From the NCBI RefSeq assembly GCF_000757385.1, contig NZ_JRHH01000004.1:310001-374000 (forward strand): DNA of 64,000 nt, given 5' to 3'. Every line of letters starts with the position of its first letter. Within the stretch, counting starts at the first letter, position 1. The notes under the pieces were generated by a model. That model was not told where the DNA came from. It did no database searches and saw only the letters and a list, made by a program, of their open reading frames with translations. The translations under genes and the position numbers were made by a program. Positions 37,268-45,514 of this stretch are shown in pieces. This DNA is from Flavobacterium aquatile LMG 4008 = ATCC 11947 (GTDB taxonomy: Bacteria > Bacteroidota > Bacteroidia > Flavobacteriales > Flavobacteriaceae).

Positions 37268-39175
37268 CTATAACTTTCCGTTTTTAATTTCTTCTACAAT
37301 TTCTGGATTTAATAAGGTTGATGTATCACCAAAATTAGAGAAGTCACCTTCTGCGATTTTACGAAGTATTCTACGCATAATTTTTCCTGAACGTGTTTTT
37401 GGTAATCCGCTTACAAACTGAATTTTATCTAATTTTGCAATTGGTCCAATTTGATCGGAAATAACCTGATTGATTTCTTTTGCCAAATTCTCTTGATTAC
37501 GAGATTCACCAACTTCTTTCAAAATTACATATCCGTAAAGTGCATTTCCTTTGATATCATGTGGGAAACCAACTATTGCGCTTTCTGCAACTGCTGGATG
37601 TTCATTTATTGCATCTTCAATTGGTGCTGTTCCTAAATTATGTCCAGAAACAATGATTACGTCATCTACTCTACCCGTAATTCTGTAATAACCAACTTCA
37701 TCGCGTAAAGCTCCGTCACCAGTGAAATACTTTCCTGGAAAAGCTGTAAAATAAGTCTCTTTATAACGTTGATGATCACCCCAAATAGTTCTAGCCATTG
37801 ATGGCCATGGGAATTTGATACACAAACTTCCTGTAACTTGATTTCCTTCGATTTCGTTGCGTAATTCGTCCATTAACACCGGTTGAATTCCGGGTAATGG
37901 TAATGACGCATAGGTTGGTTTTGTTGGCGTTACAAACGGAATTGGAGATATCATAATACTTCCAGTTTCGGTTTGCCACCATGTGTCAACTAAAGGGCAA
38001 CGTTTTCCTCCTACGTGTGCATTATACCAATGCCAAGCCTCTTCATTGATGGGTTCACCAACAGATCCAATAACTTTCAACGATTGTAATGGGAAACGTT
38101 GAACAAAATCTAAACTTTCTTTTGCCAAAGCTCTAATCGCAGTTGGCGCAGTATAAAATTGATTGACTTGATGTTTTTCTATAATTTCCCAAAAACGTGA
38201 AAAATCAGGATATGATGGAACGCCTTCAAAAATTACGGTTGTTGCTCCGTTTAATAATGGTCCGTACAAAATATAAGAATGTCCTGTAATCCAACCAATA
38301 TCGGCAGTACACCAATACACATCATTTTCTTGATAATTGAAAACATTTTTAAATGAATAGGCGGTTTGAACCATATAACCAGCCGTTGTATGCACCATTC
38401 CTTTAGGTTTTCCTGTTGAACCAGAAGTATAAAGTATGAATAAAGGATCTTCTGCATCCATAATTTCAGCTACATTGTTTGGAATTGCCTCATCTAAAAG
38501 TGTTTGTAACCAAATATCACGACCTTCTTTCATGGTTACTTCTGAATTGGTTCTTTTTACAACCAATACTTTTTCTACACAAGGCGATTTATCTAATGCT
38601 TCATCAACAATTCCTTTTAAATCGATGGCTTTGTTACCACGATAACTTCCATCAGAAGTAATAACCAATTTACATTCAGAATCATTAATACGAGCTGAAA
38701 CTGCTGAGGATGAAAATCCTGCAAAAACCACAGAATGTATTGCTCCAATTCGGGCGCAAGCCAAAACAGATACTGCCAATTCAGGAATCATCGGAAGATA
38801 AATACATACTCTATCTCCTTTTTTTACGCCTTGATCACGAAGTACATTGGCCATTTTGGCAACTTTTGAATACAATTCGTTGTAAGTAATATGCTGTGCA
38901 TCTTCGTTGGGATCGTTTGGCTCAAAAATAATTGCTGTTTTTTCGCCACGTTTCGCTAAATGTCTGTCAATACAGTTCTTAGTGATGTTTACTTTAGCGT
39001 CAACAAACCATTTAAATTTGGCTTCTTGCATATCAAATTCCATTACTTTATCCCATTTTTGGTACCAAGTAAAGTGTTCATCGGCAATTCGGTCCCAAAA
39101 TTTTCTTGGTTCACGAACCGATTTTTTATACATTTTAAAGTAATGCTCTAAATTGTCTATGGTATAATAACTCAT
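37268..39175 (-). CDS. acs: Acetyl-CoA synthetase
   Basis: This 635-residue AMP-forming ligase activates acetate to acetyl-CoA. Features are the N-terminal ACAS domain (FWDRIADEHFTWYQKWDKVM), the P-loop YTSGSTGKPKGM near residue 255, WWQTETGSI near 400, TGDGALRDEVGYY, and the regulatory Lys region PKTRSGKIMRRIL near 600, which in other bacteria is acetylated. Length is close to the usual ~650. It is monocistronic, with a terminator behind and an own promoter region that shares a motif with prpE and the InsA-like gene (39229-39275). Confidence 0.96.
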   Translation of the reverse strand: MSYYTIDNLEHYFKMYKKSVREPRKFWDRIADEHFTWYQKWDKVMEFDMQEAKFKWFVDAKVNITKNCIDRHLAKRGEKTAIIFEPNDPNEDAQHITYNELYSKVAKMANVLRDQGVKKGDRVCIYLPMIPELAVSVLACARIGAIHSVVFAGFSSSAVSARINDSECKLVITSDGSYRGNKAIDLKGIVDEALDKSPCVEKVLVVKRTNSEVTMKEGRDIWLQTLLDEAIPNNVAEIMDAEDPLFILYTSGSTGKPKGMVHTTAGYMVQTAYSFKNVFNYQENDVYWCTADIGWITGHSYILYGPLLNGATTVIFEGVPSYPDFSRFWEIIEKHQVNQFYTAPTAIRALAKESLDFVQRFPLQSLKVIGSVGEPINEEAWHWYNAHVGGKRCPLVDTWWQTETGSIMISPIPFVTPTKPTYASLPLPGIQPVLMDELRNEIEGNQVTGSLCIKFPWPSMARTIWGDHQRYKETYFTAFPGKYFTGDGALRDEVGYYRITGRVDDVIIVSGHNLGTAPIEDAINEHPAVAESAIVGFPHDIKGNALYGYVILKEVGESRNQENLAKEINQVISDQIGPIAKLDKIQFVSGLPKTRSGKIMRRILRKIAEGDFSNFGDTSTLLNPEIVEEIKNGKL

Positions 39176-39228
39176 TGTATAATTTTTGTAATTAGTTAAT
39201 AGTGACTACTAAATAGTCGTTTGGTTTT

Positions 39229-39275
39229 GTAAATATAAATATTCTATAATAGCAAAAAAGATATTTCTTGCTAAA
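39229..39275 (-). promoter_or_regulatory. acs promoter region with shared TAGCAA motif
   Basis: On the minus strand TTTAGCAAGAAA (39264-39275) is followed 26 bases later by TATATTTAC (39229-39237), which resembles the Bacteroidota TAnnTTTG -7 box. A second TAGCAA lies 8 bases upstream, and an inverted TTGCTA lies 12 bases downstream. The same words with identical 35-base offset occur before prpE. Confidence 0.6.
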
Positions 39276-39305
39276 TTGCTATACATAATATAATCAGCTA
39301 GGGAT

Positions 39306-39977
39306 TTAACTGATAATTCTACCATCTTTCATCTCTATAATTCGATCGCTTTTGTGAGCGAAATCATCATCATGCGTGACAGCAATAATGGTTTGACCAA
39401 AATTTCGAGTCAGTTCTTGAAAAATATCAAATACAATAGCGGTGTTTTTACTATCGAGATTTCCTGTAGGTTCGTCACCCATAATTAGTAAAGGATCATT
39501 TATCAAGGCGCGTGCAATAGCTACACGTTGTTGTTGTCCGCCCGAAAGTTTGCTTGCTGGTTTTAATGCTTGATCTTGCAAACCTAATATTTCTAATTTT
39601 TGATAGGCACGAGCTTCTATTTCTTTTTCAGATAATTTACCTAATTTTAAAGCTGGAATCATCACGTTTCGCAGACAAGAAAACTCTGGAAGTAAATAAT
39701 GAAATTGGAATACAAACCCAATTTTTTCGTTTCTAACTTCGGCTAATTGATCAATCGACAAACCTGTCATCAACTTATTATCTATATACAATTCGCCTTT
39801 ATAATCGGTATCCATCGTGGAAAGGATATATAAAAGTGTTGACTTGCCACTACCCGATTTCCCAATCATGGAAAGAAATTCACCTTTTTTTACATCAAAT
39901 GAAATTTCTTTCAACACTTGAAATTCTGTTGGCTCGTGGAAGAATTTGTCTATATTTTTGGTTTCTAGAATGTTCAT
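39306..39977 (-). CDS. ABC transporter ATP-binding protein (LolD/MacB type)
   Basis: This 223-residue ATPase has Walker [10 protein letters not shown] near residue 38, the Q-loop [11 protein letters not shown], signature [15 protein letters not shown] near 143, and Walker [15 protein letters not shown]. It belongs to the MacB/LolD/FtsE branch that drives mechanotransmission or lipoprotein-type permeases. It is the last gene of the TetR-HlyD-permease-ATPase operon, 2 bases after the permease stop. Confidence 0.93.
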   Translation of the reverse strand: MNILETKNIDKFFHEPTEFQVLKEISFDVKKGEFLSMIGKSGSGKSTLLYILSTMDTDYKGELYIDNKLMTGLSIDQLAEVRNEKIGFVFQFHYLLPEFSCLRNVMIPALKLGKLSEKEIEARAYQKLEILGLQDQALKPASKLSGGQQQRVAIARALINDPLLIMGDEPTGNLDSKNTAIVFDIFQELTRNFGQTIIAVTHDDDFAHKSDRIIEMKDGRIIS

Positions 39978-39979
39978 TT

Positions 39980-41203
39980 CTATTTTCTTAAAATTTCAAC
40001 AGGATCAACATTAGCCGCTTTCTTAGCTGGAATATAGCCTGCGAAAAAGGTAATAACTAAACCAATCACAACACCTTGCACAAATTTTTTGAATTCATAA
40101 TCTATTGGAAAATAACCAATATCACCACCAACGTAAACTCGTTTCAAAATGGCTATTAAAATAATGGCCACAATGATTCCGCCAATAACGCCCATAATTC
40201 CAATTGAAACGGCTTGAGTTACAAATATTCTGATAACGTCTTTTCCTTTAAATCCCATTGCTTTTAGAATAGCAATATCATTTATTTTTTGAGAAACCGT
40301 CATGTTTAAGATGTTGTAAATTCCGAAACCTGCTACTAGTAATATGGTTAAGGATACAAAAGTGATAATGATTTTACGCATTTTGTTGGCGGCCATAAAC
40401 GTTTCATTTGCTTGTTTCCAACCTTCCGCTTTGTAACCTGTTAGAATTTCAATTTTTTTGGCAACCGTTTCTGCTTCTTCAGGATCGGATATGTTTACGT
40501 TGATGTCGGTGATGTAACTCGTTCCTTCTTTTAATAATTGTTGAGCTGTGGCTATATTTATGTACGACCTTGTTTTGTCTGTTATCGAATTATTTGTCTT
40601 AAATATTCCAATAATTTTAAAAGTACGATTGATTCCTTTGGAAGAAGTTAGATTCAAATTATCATTTATGGTCAAATTCATTTTTTCAGAAATACCACTT
40701 CCGATAACAATTCCATTGGGATTGGATTTTAGCAGTTCAAAATCACCTTCCACCATGAATGATTTTATATCAAACATCAAGTTGGCTTCATCGGGTTTTA
40801 TACCAACGGAAATACCTGATATTTGTGATTTTCCGTTATTAAAAAAGACATTCGAATTGACTTGTGGTGTAACAACGATAACTTCTTTTTGTTTCAAAAT
40901 GGTTTCAATAACTAAATTCGGATTGATAATCGTATTGTTTACAGGAACAATCTTCGGATTGATTATGATAGGTTTAGAATTAGTATCTTCAATCAAAGGT
41001 TTACTAATTTCATCGTCTTTGTAAACTCTTATATGAGAAGTTGATTTAAAGATAGATGCACTCGAACTTTTGTCAAAACCCACTAACAAACTGTTCATGA
41101 AAATGTAAATTGACATTCCTAAAACAACTCCCATAACTGCTACTGCAGTAAGTTTTTTGTTAGAAACGATATACGTTTTAGCTATTGCTGAATTGATGTT
41201 CAT
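39980..41203 (-). CDS. ABC transporter permease (FtsX/MacB family)
   Basis: This 407-residue inner-membrane protein has the MacB/LolC topology: one N-terminal TM (about residues 18-38), a large periplasmic domain (about 45-275), and three C-terminal TMs (about 282-305, 330-355, 375-395). The last part carries the FtsX-domain coupling segment NDIAILKAMGFKGKDV and ends in KAANVDPVEILRK. With the HlyD-like lipoprotein and the ATPase it would export a small molecule, peptide or lipid. Confidence 0.9.
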   Translation of the reverse strand: MNINSAIAKTYIVSNKKLTAVAVMGVVLGMSIYIFMNSLLVGFDKSSSASIFKSTSHIRVYKDDEISKPLIEDTNSKPIIINPKIVPVNNTIINPNLVIETILKQKEVIVVTPQVNSNVFFNNGKSQISGISVGIKPDEANLMFDIKSFMVEGDFELLKSNPNGIVIGSGISEKMNLTINDNLNLTSSKGINRTFKIIGIFKTNNSITDKTRSYINIATAQQLLKEGTSYITDINVNISDPEEAETVAKKIEILTGYKAEGWKQANETFMAANKMRKIIITFVSLTILLVAGFGIYNILNMTVSQKINDIAILKAMGFKGKDVIRIFVTQAVSIGIMGVIGGIIVAIILIAILKRVYVGGDIGYFPIDYEFKKFVQGVVIGLVITFFAGYIPAKKAANVDPVEILRK

Positions 41204-41205
41204 TT

Positions 41206-42291
41206 TTATGGTTTTATGGGTAAAAGAACATCATCTTTGGTTACACCTTCAAGAACTTCAACGTATTCGGTTGAAATAATTCCGGGTTTTATGATTACGT
41301 TTTCCTCTTTTCCTTTTACGTTTACTTTATTTCCAAAACCAACATAATTTCGTGGAATTAGTAAGGCGTTTTTCTTTTCTCCAACCAAAATGTTAGCTTC
41401 CAATTGTGTTCCAAAAAGAGAATTTTCTATTGGTTTATCAAAAGTTACTTTGCAAATAAACGATTGCGTTTGTTGGTCAAATGCCGAAAGTATTTCAGAA
41501 ACTTTTCCGTTTAAAACACTATTTTTATCGGTATTAAGTTTTATAAAAACGGATTGTCCCAATTTTACTTTTCCGATGCTATTTTCATCTACGTTCAAAA
41601 CGGCTTCTACTTTTGTTTGATTGGCAATGGTAGCAATGATTTCACCTTTTTTCACATACTCACCATTGTTTTTTAGTTTTTTGATAACTGTTCCGCTTTC
41701 TGTTACGATAATCGAATTGTAATTTCTGACAACTTGATTACTTTTCAATTGACCTTTGGTAGCAATTTGTTGTTGTTTTGCTTGTTGCAAAATAACTCTG
41801 TACTGTTTTTTCAGGGAATTCAAATTGGATAGCGAATTTTTAACAGCCAATTGTGCGTTTTCATATTCTACTTTAGAACCAATGTTTTGCTGATTTAAGC
41901 GTTCGTATCTTTCGGCTTGCTTTTTGTCTTGCAAATATTTGCTTTCGGCAAATTGAATATTTTGTTCCAATTGTAATAACGCTGGAGCATTAGAAGTTAC
42001 ATTTTCATTGGAAATCACTAATTGTTCTTGTGAAGTTTCGGCATTTATTTTGTTGATTTCATTATCCAAAGTTGCGAGAGTTTTTCCTTTGGTAACCGTG
42101 TTTCCTACTTCAAAATTAGCATTTTGTAGAACACCATCGGTTTGAGCCGTAAGATTATAAGAATCGTCCCATTCCAATTGTCCTGAAGCAAAAACTAATT
42201 CTTTAATATCTTGATTTATAGGCTGAATTTCTTCACTTTTTCCGCATGAAAAAAGCGTCAAACCGATTAGTATGGCTAGTATTTTTTTCAT
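41206..42291 (-). CDS. HlyD/MacA-like periplasmic adaptor lipoprotein
   Basis: This 361-residue adaptor has a lipoprotein signal (LTLFSCGKSEE). A split biotinyl-lipoyl domain surrounds a coiled-coil hairpin (about residues 85-175, rich in Gln, Glu and Lys), then a beta barrel (KVEAVLNVDENSIGKVKLG) and a membrane-proximal domain near the end. No TolC gene is present in the operon, so it would rely on an unlinked outer-membrane channel. It overlaps the TetR gene by 4 bases. Confidence 0.9.
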   Translation of the reverse strand: MKKILAILIGLTLFSCGKSEEIQPINQDIKELVFASGQLEWDDSYNLTAQTDGVLQNANFEVGNTVTKGKTLATLDNEINKINAETSQEQLVISNENVTSNAPALLQLEQNIQFAESKYLQDKKQAERYERLNQQNIGSKVEYENAQLAVKNSLSNLNSLKKQYRVILQQAKQQQIATKGQLKSNQVVRNYNSIIVTESGTVIKKLKNNGEYVKKGEIIATIANQTKVEAVLNVDENSIGKVKLGQSVFIKLNTDKNSVLNGKVSEILSAFDQQTQSFICKVTFDKPIENSLFGTQLEANILVGEKKNALLIPRNYVGFGNKVNVKGKEENVIIKPGIISTEYVEVLEGVTKDDVLLPIKP

Positions 42292-42875
42292 TTTGCTAAT
42301 AATTTTATTGTAATATCCATGATTTTATTTCCTTGATTTATCAAATCGATTTCAAATTTGGAGAACTTCCATTTTAGCATCATCATTCTAAAACTTCCTA
42401 TTATGATATGCAAGATTTCTTCCGTTTCAAGGCTATTTGTAAATACGTTATTTTTTTTTCCATCCTCGATGATTTTGGCAATCAATTGCATTTTATACTG
42501 AATAACTTTCATAATCGATTGATTGATTTTTTCAGATTCATCAAACAAACCTTCTGATAAAATAGCCACAACAAAATGTGGATTCTTACTAAAAAAATGA
42601 AATTGACTACTGAACAATTGTTTTAGCTTAATTTCTGAAGTTGCACTGCTTTCAAAAATTACATCCAATCGTTCTTTTATGTTGCTTCCTAAATAGTCCA
42701 ATAGCAAAACGATGATGTCTTCTTTATTTTTGAAATGTCGATACAAAGCACTTTCAGAAAAACCCATTTCTTGAGCTAAATTCTTTGTAGTCAATCCTTT
42801 TATACCTTTTTCCATCAAGAGTTTTCCCGCAGATTCTATTATTTCTTGTTGCCTTTTTGAAGTGTTGTCGACCAT
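42288..42875 (-). CDS. TetR family transcriptional regulator
   Basis: This 195-residue regulator has an N-terminal HTH (residues about 10-55, LTTKNLAQEMGFSESALYRHFKNKE) and a C-terminal helical ligand domain. It is the first gene of the exporter operon, with a palindrome AGTGAGTATTCACT 14 bases before its start, so it probably represses its own operon and is released by an exporter substrate. The layout matches AcrR-like control of efflux systems. Confidence 0.92.
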   Translation of the reverse strand: MVDNTSKRQQEIIESAGKLLMEKGIKGLTTKNLAQEMGFSESALYRHFKNKEDIIVLLLDYLGSNIKERLDVIFESSATSEIKLKQLFSSQFHFFSKNPHFVVAILSEGLFDESEKINQSIMKVIQYKMQLIAKIIEDGKKNNVFTNSLETEEILHIIIGSFRMMMLKWKFSKFEIDLINQGNKIMDITIKLLAK

Positions 42876-42888
42876 AATTGAATAAGTT

Positions 42889-42902
42889 AGTGAGTATTCA
42901 CT
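42889..42902. promoter_or_regulatory. Putative TetR operator
   Basis: AGTGAGTATTCACT has arms AGTGA and TCACT around a 4-base centre. It lies 14 bases upstream of the regulator's start codon, at or near its promoter. Assignment is inferred from position and symmetry. Confidence 0.6.
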
Positions 42903-42916
42903 CTACAAATTTATAT

Positions 42917-42948
42917 AAAAAAACCAATAAAATACTTATTGGCTTTTT
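42917..42948 (-). terminator. Terminator after prpE-like gene
   Basis: CCAATAA (42924-42930) pairs with TTATTGG (42936-42942), flanked by an A run before and a T run after. It can stop transcription in either direction. Confidence 0.85.
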
Positions 42949-42957
42949 TAATTTGTT

Positions 42958-44853
42958 TTATCTAAACGAACCTATTTTTGCTTTTATAAATTCCTCTCTT
43001 ACTTCATCAATAATTGCTTCATCATCAATAGTAGATGGTACTTGGAAGTTTTCTCCGTCGGCAATACTTCTTAGTAACTTTCTTAAGATTTTACCCGAAC
43101 GTGTTTTTGGCAATCTTTGAACAATAACTACATCTCTCAAAGAAGCTACTGCTCCAATTTGATCTCTAACCAAATGAACAACTTCATGTTGCAATTGGAA
43201 ATGTTCGATATCTTCACCCGATTTATTTACTACCAAAGCTAATGGAACTTGACCTTTAAGTTCATCATTAATTCCAATAACAGCGCATTCTGCTACCGAA
43301 TGATGTGATGAAACTATTTCTTCCATTTCTGCCGTAGAAAGTCTATGACCAGCCACATTGATAACATCATCTACTCTACCAGTTATAAAAATGTAATCTT
43401 CATCGTCTTTAAATCCGCCATCGCCTGAGAAATAATAACCTGGAAATCTATTCAAATATCCAGCTTTGAAACGGTCATTGTCTTTCCATAAATCCAACAT
43501 GGTTCCTGGTGGTAATGGCAATTTAATTACTACATAACCTTCTTCATTAGAACCTAATTCTTGTCCGTTTTCACCAAATATTCTAATATCATAACCTGTA
43601 ACCGCTTTTCCTGCAGAACCTGGTTTTATTGGTAAATACTCCACGCCCATCATATTACAAATCATTGGCCAACCCGATTCGGTTTGCCACCAGTGGTCAA
43701 TAGCTGGAACTGGAATATGTTCTCGATACCATTCTAAAGTCGCAACATCACAGCGTTCGCCTGCTAAGAATTGGGTTCTCAAACTAGACAAATCGTATTG
43801 TTTGATAAATTCACCATTTGGGTCTTCTTTTTTGATAGCTCGAATAGCGGTTGGAGCAGTAAACATAATACTTACTTTATGCTCCGCAATCACTCGCCAA
43901 AACGTACTTGCATCTGGAGTTCGTATTGGTTTTCCTTCAAAAATAACTGTAGTATTTCGGTTAATAAGTGGTCCGTAAACAATGAAACTATGACCTACAA
44001 CCCAACCCACATCGGATGCAGCCCAAAAAACTTCGTCTTGTTTCGCTCCGTAAATGTGTTGCATTGAAAATTTAAGTGCTACTGCATAACCTCCTGTATC
44101 TCTTACAATTCCTTTTGGTTTCCCTGTAGTTCCTGATGTATATAAAACATATAATGGATGTGTTGCATTTACAGAAACACATTCCGCTTCTTCTGAACCA
44201 TAAACTAAAGCATCATAATCTACATCGTATTTTTTAAACGGAATTCTCGCTCCCAATTTTCTATTGAAAACAATAACTTTTTTTGGTTTGTGTTCGGCTA
44301 AATTTATAGCTTCATCCACTAATGGTTTGTATGCAATTAATCGGTCAATTTCTATTCCCGAAGATGCTGTTATGATTAATCTTGGTTTGCAATCGTCAAT
44401 TCTTATCGCTAATTCATGAGGCGCAAAACCTCCAAAAACAACGGAATGCGTTACTCCTATTCGAGCACAAGCCAACATTGCGAAAGCCGCTTGCGGAATC
44501 ATAGGCATATAAATTACAGCGGTATCGCCTTTTTTTAAACCTAAAGAAATCATGCCACCTGCCAGTTTGGCTACTTCCGTTTTTACTTCGTTATAGGTAT
44601 ATTTTTTTACAGTTTGAGTTACTGGCGAATCATAAATGATTGCGGTTTGATCGCCAAAACCGTCTTGTATGTGTTTGTCTAAAGCTAGATAACATGCGTT
44701 TAACTCACCATCTTTGTACCATAACGGATAGTCATTGTCGTCTTTTGATAAAATGGTTGAAGGTTTTGTATACCATTCTATTTGATCTGCTTGTTCCTTC
44801 CAAAATGCCTCAGGTAATTGGCAACTTTGGCTGTAAAATTCTTGGTAATTCAT
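42958..44853 (-). CDS. prpE: Propionyl-CoA synthetase-like AMP-forming ligase
   Basis: This 631-residue AMP-forming acyl-CoA synthetase is related to acs but closer to PrpE/ACSS3: it starts MNYQEFYSQSCQLPEAFW, has LACARIGVTHSVVFGGFAPHELAIRI near residue 130, the P-loop YTSGTTGKPKGIV near 240, WWQTESGWPM near 390, and PKTRSGKILRKLL near 598. It would activate propionate (or another short acid) to its CoA ester. Substrate choice between propionate and acetate cannot be settled by eye. It shares a promoter-proximal motif with acs. Confidence 0.85.
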   Translation of the reverse strand: MNYQEFYSQSCQLPEAFWKEQADQIEWYTKPSTILSKDDNDYPLWYKDGELNACYLALDKHIQDGFGDQTAIIYDSPVTQTVKKYTYNEVKTEVAKLAGGMISLGLKKGDTAVIYMPMIPQAAFAMLACARIGVTHSVVFGGFAPHELAIRIDDCKPRLIITASSGIEIDRLIAYKPLVDEAINLAEHKPKKVIVFNRKLGARIPFKKYDVDYDALVYGSEEAECVSVNATHPLYVLYTSGTTGKPKGIVRDTGGYAVALKFSMQHIYGAKQDEVFWAASDVGWVVGHSFIVYGPLINRNTTVIFEGKPIRTPDASTFWRVIAEHKVSIMFTAPTAIRAIKKEDPNGEFIKQYDLSSLRTQFLAGERCDVATLEWYREHIPVPAIDHWWQTESGWPMICNMMGVEYLPIKPGSAGKAVTGYDIRIFGENGQELGSNEEGYVVIKLPLPPGTMLDLWKDNDRFKAGYLNRFPGYYFSGDGGFKDDEDYIFITGRVDDVINVAGHRLSTAEMEEIVSSHHSVAECAVIGINDELKGQVPLALVVNKSGEDIEHFQLQHEVVHLVRDQIGAVASLRDVVIVQRLPKTRSGKILRKLLRSIADGENFQVPSTIDDEAIIDEVREEFIKAKIGSFR

Positions 44854-44889
44854 TGGTATTGTTAGGTTTGTGATTGTTTAAATAGTATA

Positions 44890-44956
44890 GTAAATATAAC
44901 TATATAAATAATACGCCAATGAATTTTCTTGCTAAATAGGTATATACTAAAACGTT
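44890..44956 (-). promoter_or_regulatory. prpE promoter region with shared motifs
   Basis: On the minus strand TTTAGCAAGAAA (44925-44936) precedes TATATTTAC (44890-44898) at the same 35-base offset as in the acs promoter. Just upstream AACGTTTTAGTATATAC (44940-44956) recurs almost exactly at 52601-52618. Confidence 0.6.
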
Positions 44957-44969
44957 TTCGTAAAGACAT

Positions 44970-44997
44970 AAAAAAACCTAACAAAAATCGCTAGGTT
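44970..44997 (-). terminator. Terminator after response regulator
   Basis: AACCTA (44975-44980) pairs with TAGGTT (44992-44997); the A run at 44970-44976 becomes a T run on the minus strand. Between it and the response regulator stop lies CACTTCGACTGCGCTCAGTG (45007-45026), an imperfect palindromic word that I recall as dispersed in bacterial intergenic DNA. Confidence 0.75.
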
Positions 44998-45036
44998 AGT
45001 ATTTAGCACTTCGACTGCGCTCAGTGTGACAATTAT

Positions 45037-45399
45037 TTACGACAGTAATTCCATAACTTGATCAACTACCTTTTTTATAGAGAATGGTTTAGTTAAATAA
45101 GCATCTGCGCCAAGTGCCATTCCTTTTTCGATATCGCTTTCTTTATTCTTGGCCGAAAGGAAAATTACTTTAGTGTGTTTTAAATTATCGTCTTTTCTAA
45201 TTTGCTCAATTGTAGCATAACCATCTACCATCGGCATCATTACATCAAGGATAATCATATCTGGGAACGTTGACTTTACTATATCCAACGCTTCTTGTCC
45301 GTCGCGAGCTATGAATACTTCAAAATTATTCTTTTTGAATGTATACTCAAGCGCCATTACTATATTGGGTTCGTCATCGACTATTAATATCTTTTTCAT
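45037..45399 (-). CDS. Receiver-only response regulator
   Basis: This 120-residue CheY-like protein has acidic residues VDDE at 7-10, the phosphoacceptor Asp52 in IILDVMMP, Ser82 in the FLSAKN switch position, and Lys104 in YLTKPF. There is no output domain, so it must act by binding a partner. It lies 92 bases downstream of the symporter-type histidine kinase and is its likely target. In CrbS-CrbR pairs the regulator has a DNA-binding domain; here a separate DNA-binding protein would be needed. Confidence 0.93.
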   Translation of the reverse strand: MKKILIVDDEPNIVMALEYTFKKNNFEVFIARDGQEALDIVKSTFPDMIILDVMMPMVDGYATIEQIRKDDNLKHTKVIFLSAKNKESDIEKGMALGADAYLTKPFSIKKVVDQVMELLS

Positions 45400-45418
45400 T
45401 TCTTAAATTTATTATGCA

Positions 45419-45514
45419 ATCTCAAAAATCAAGTTCAAATTTCAACTTCAAAAATCAATTTAACAATTATTTGTCTGACATCTGCTTTCTGCTAACTGAA
45501 ATCTGCTTTTTGTT
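45419..45514. repeat. Imperfect word repeats between kinase and regulator
   Basis: The stretch is built of near-copies of short words (ATCAAGTTCAAATTTCAACTT, then CATCTGCTTTCTGCTAACTG and AAATCTGC). The right part overlaps the C-terminus of the kinase gene. Such word-like repeats are frequent in Flavobacterium intergenic DNA by my recollection. Confidence 0.5.

Noticed and set aside
43771..44067. 98-codon frame opposite prpE
   Set aside because: It is a shadow of the prpE coding strand; composition and lack of signals do not support a gene.
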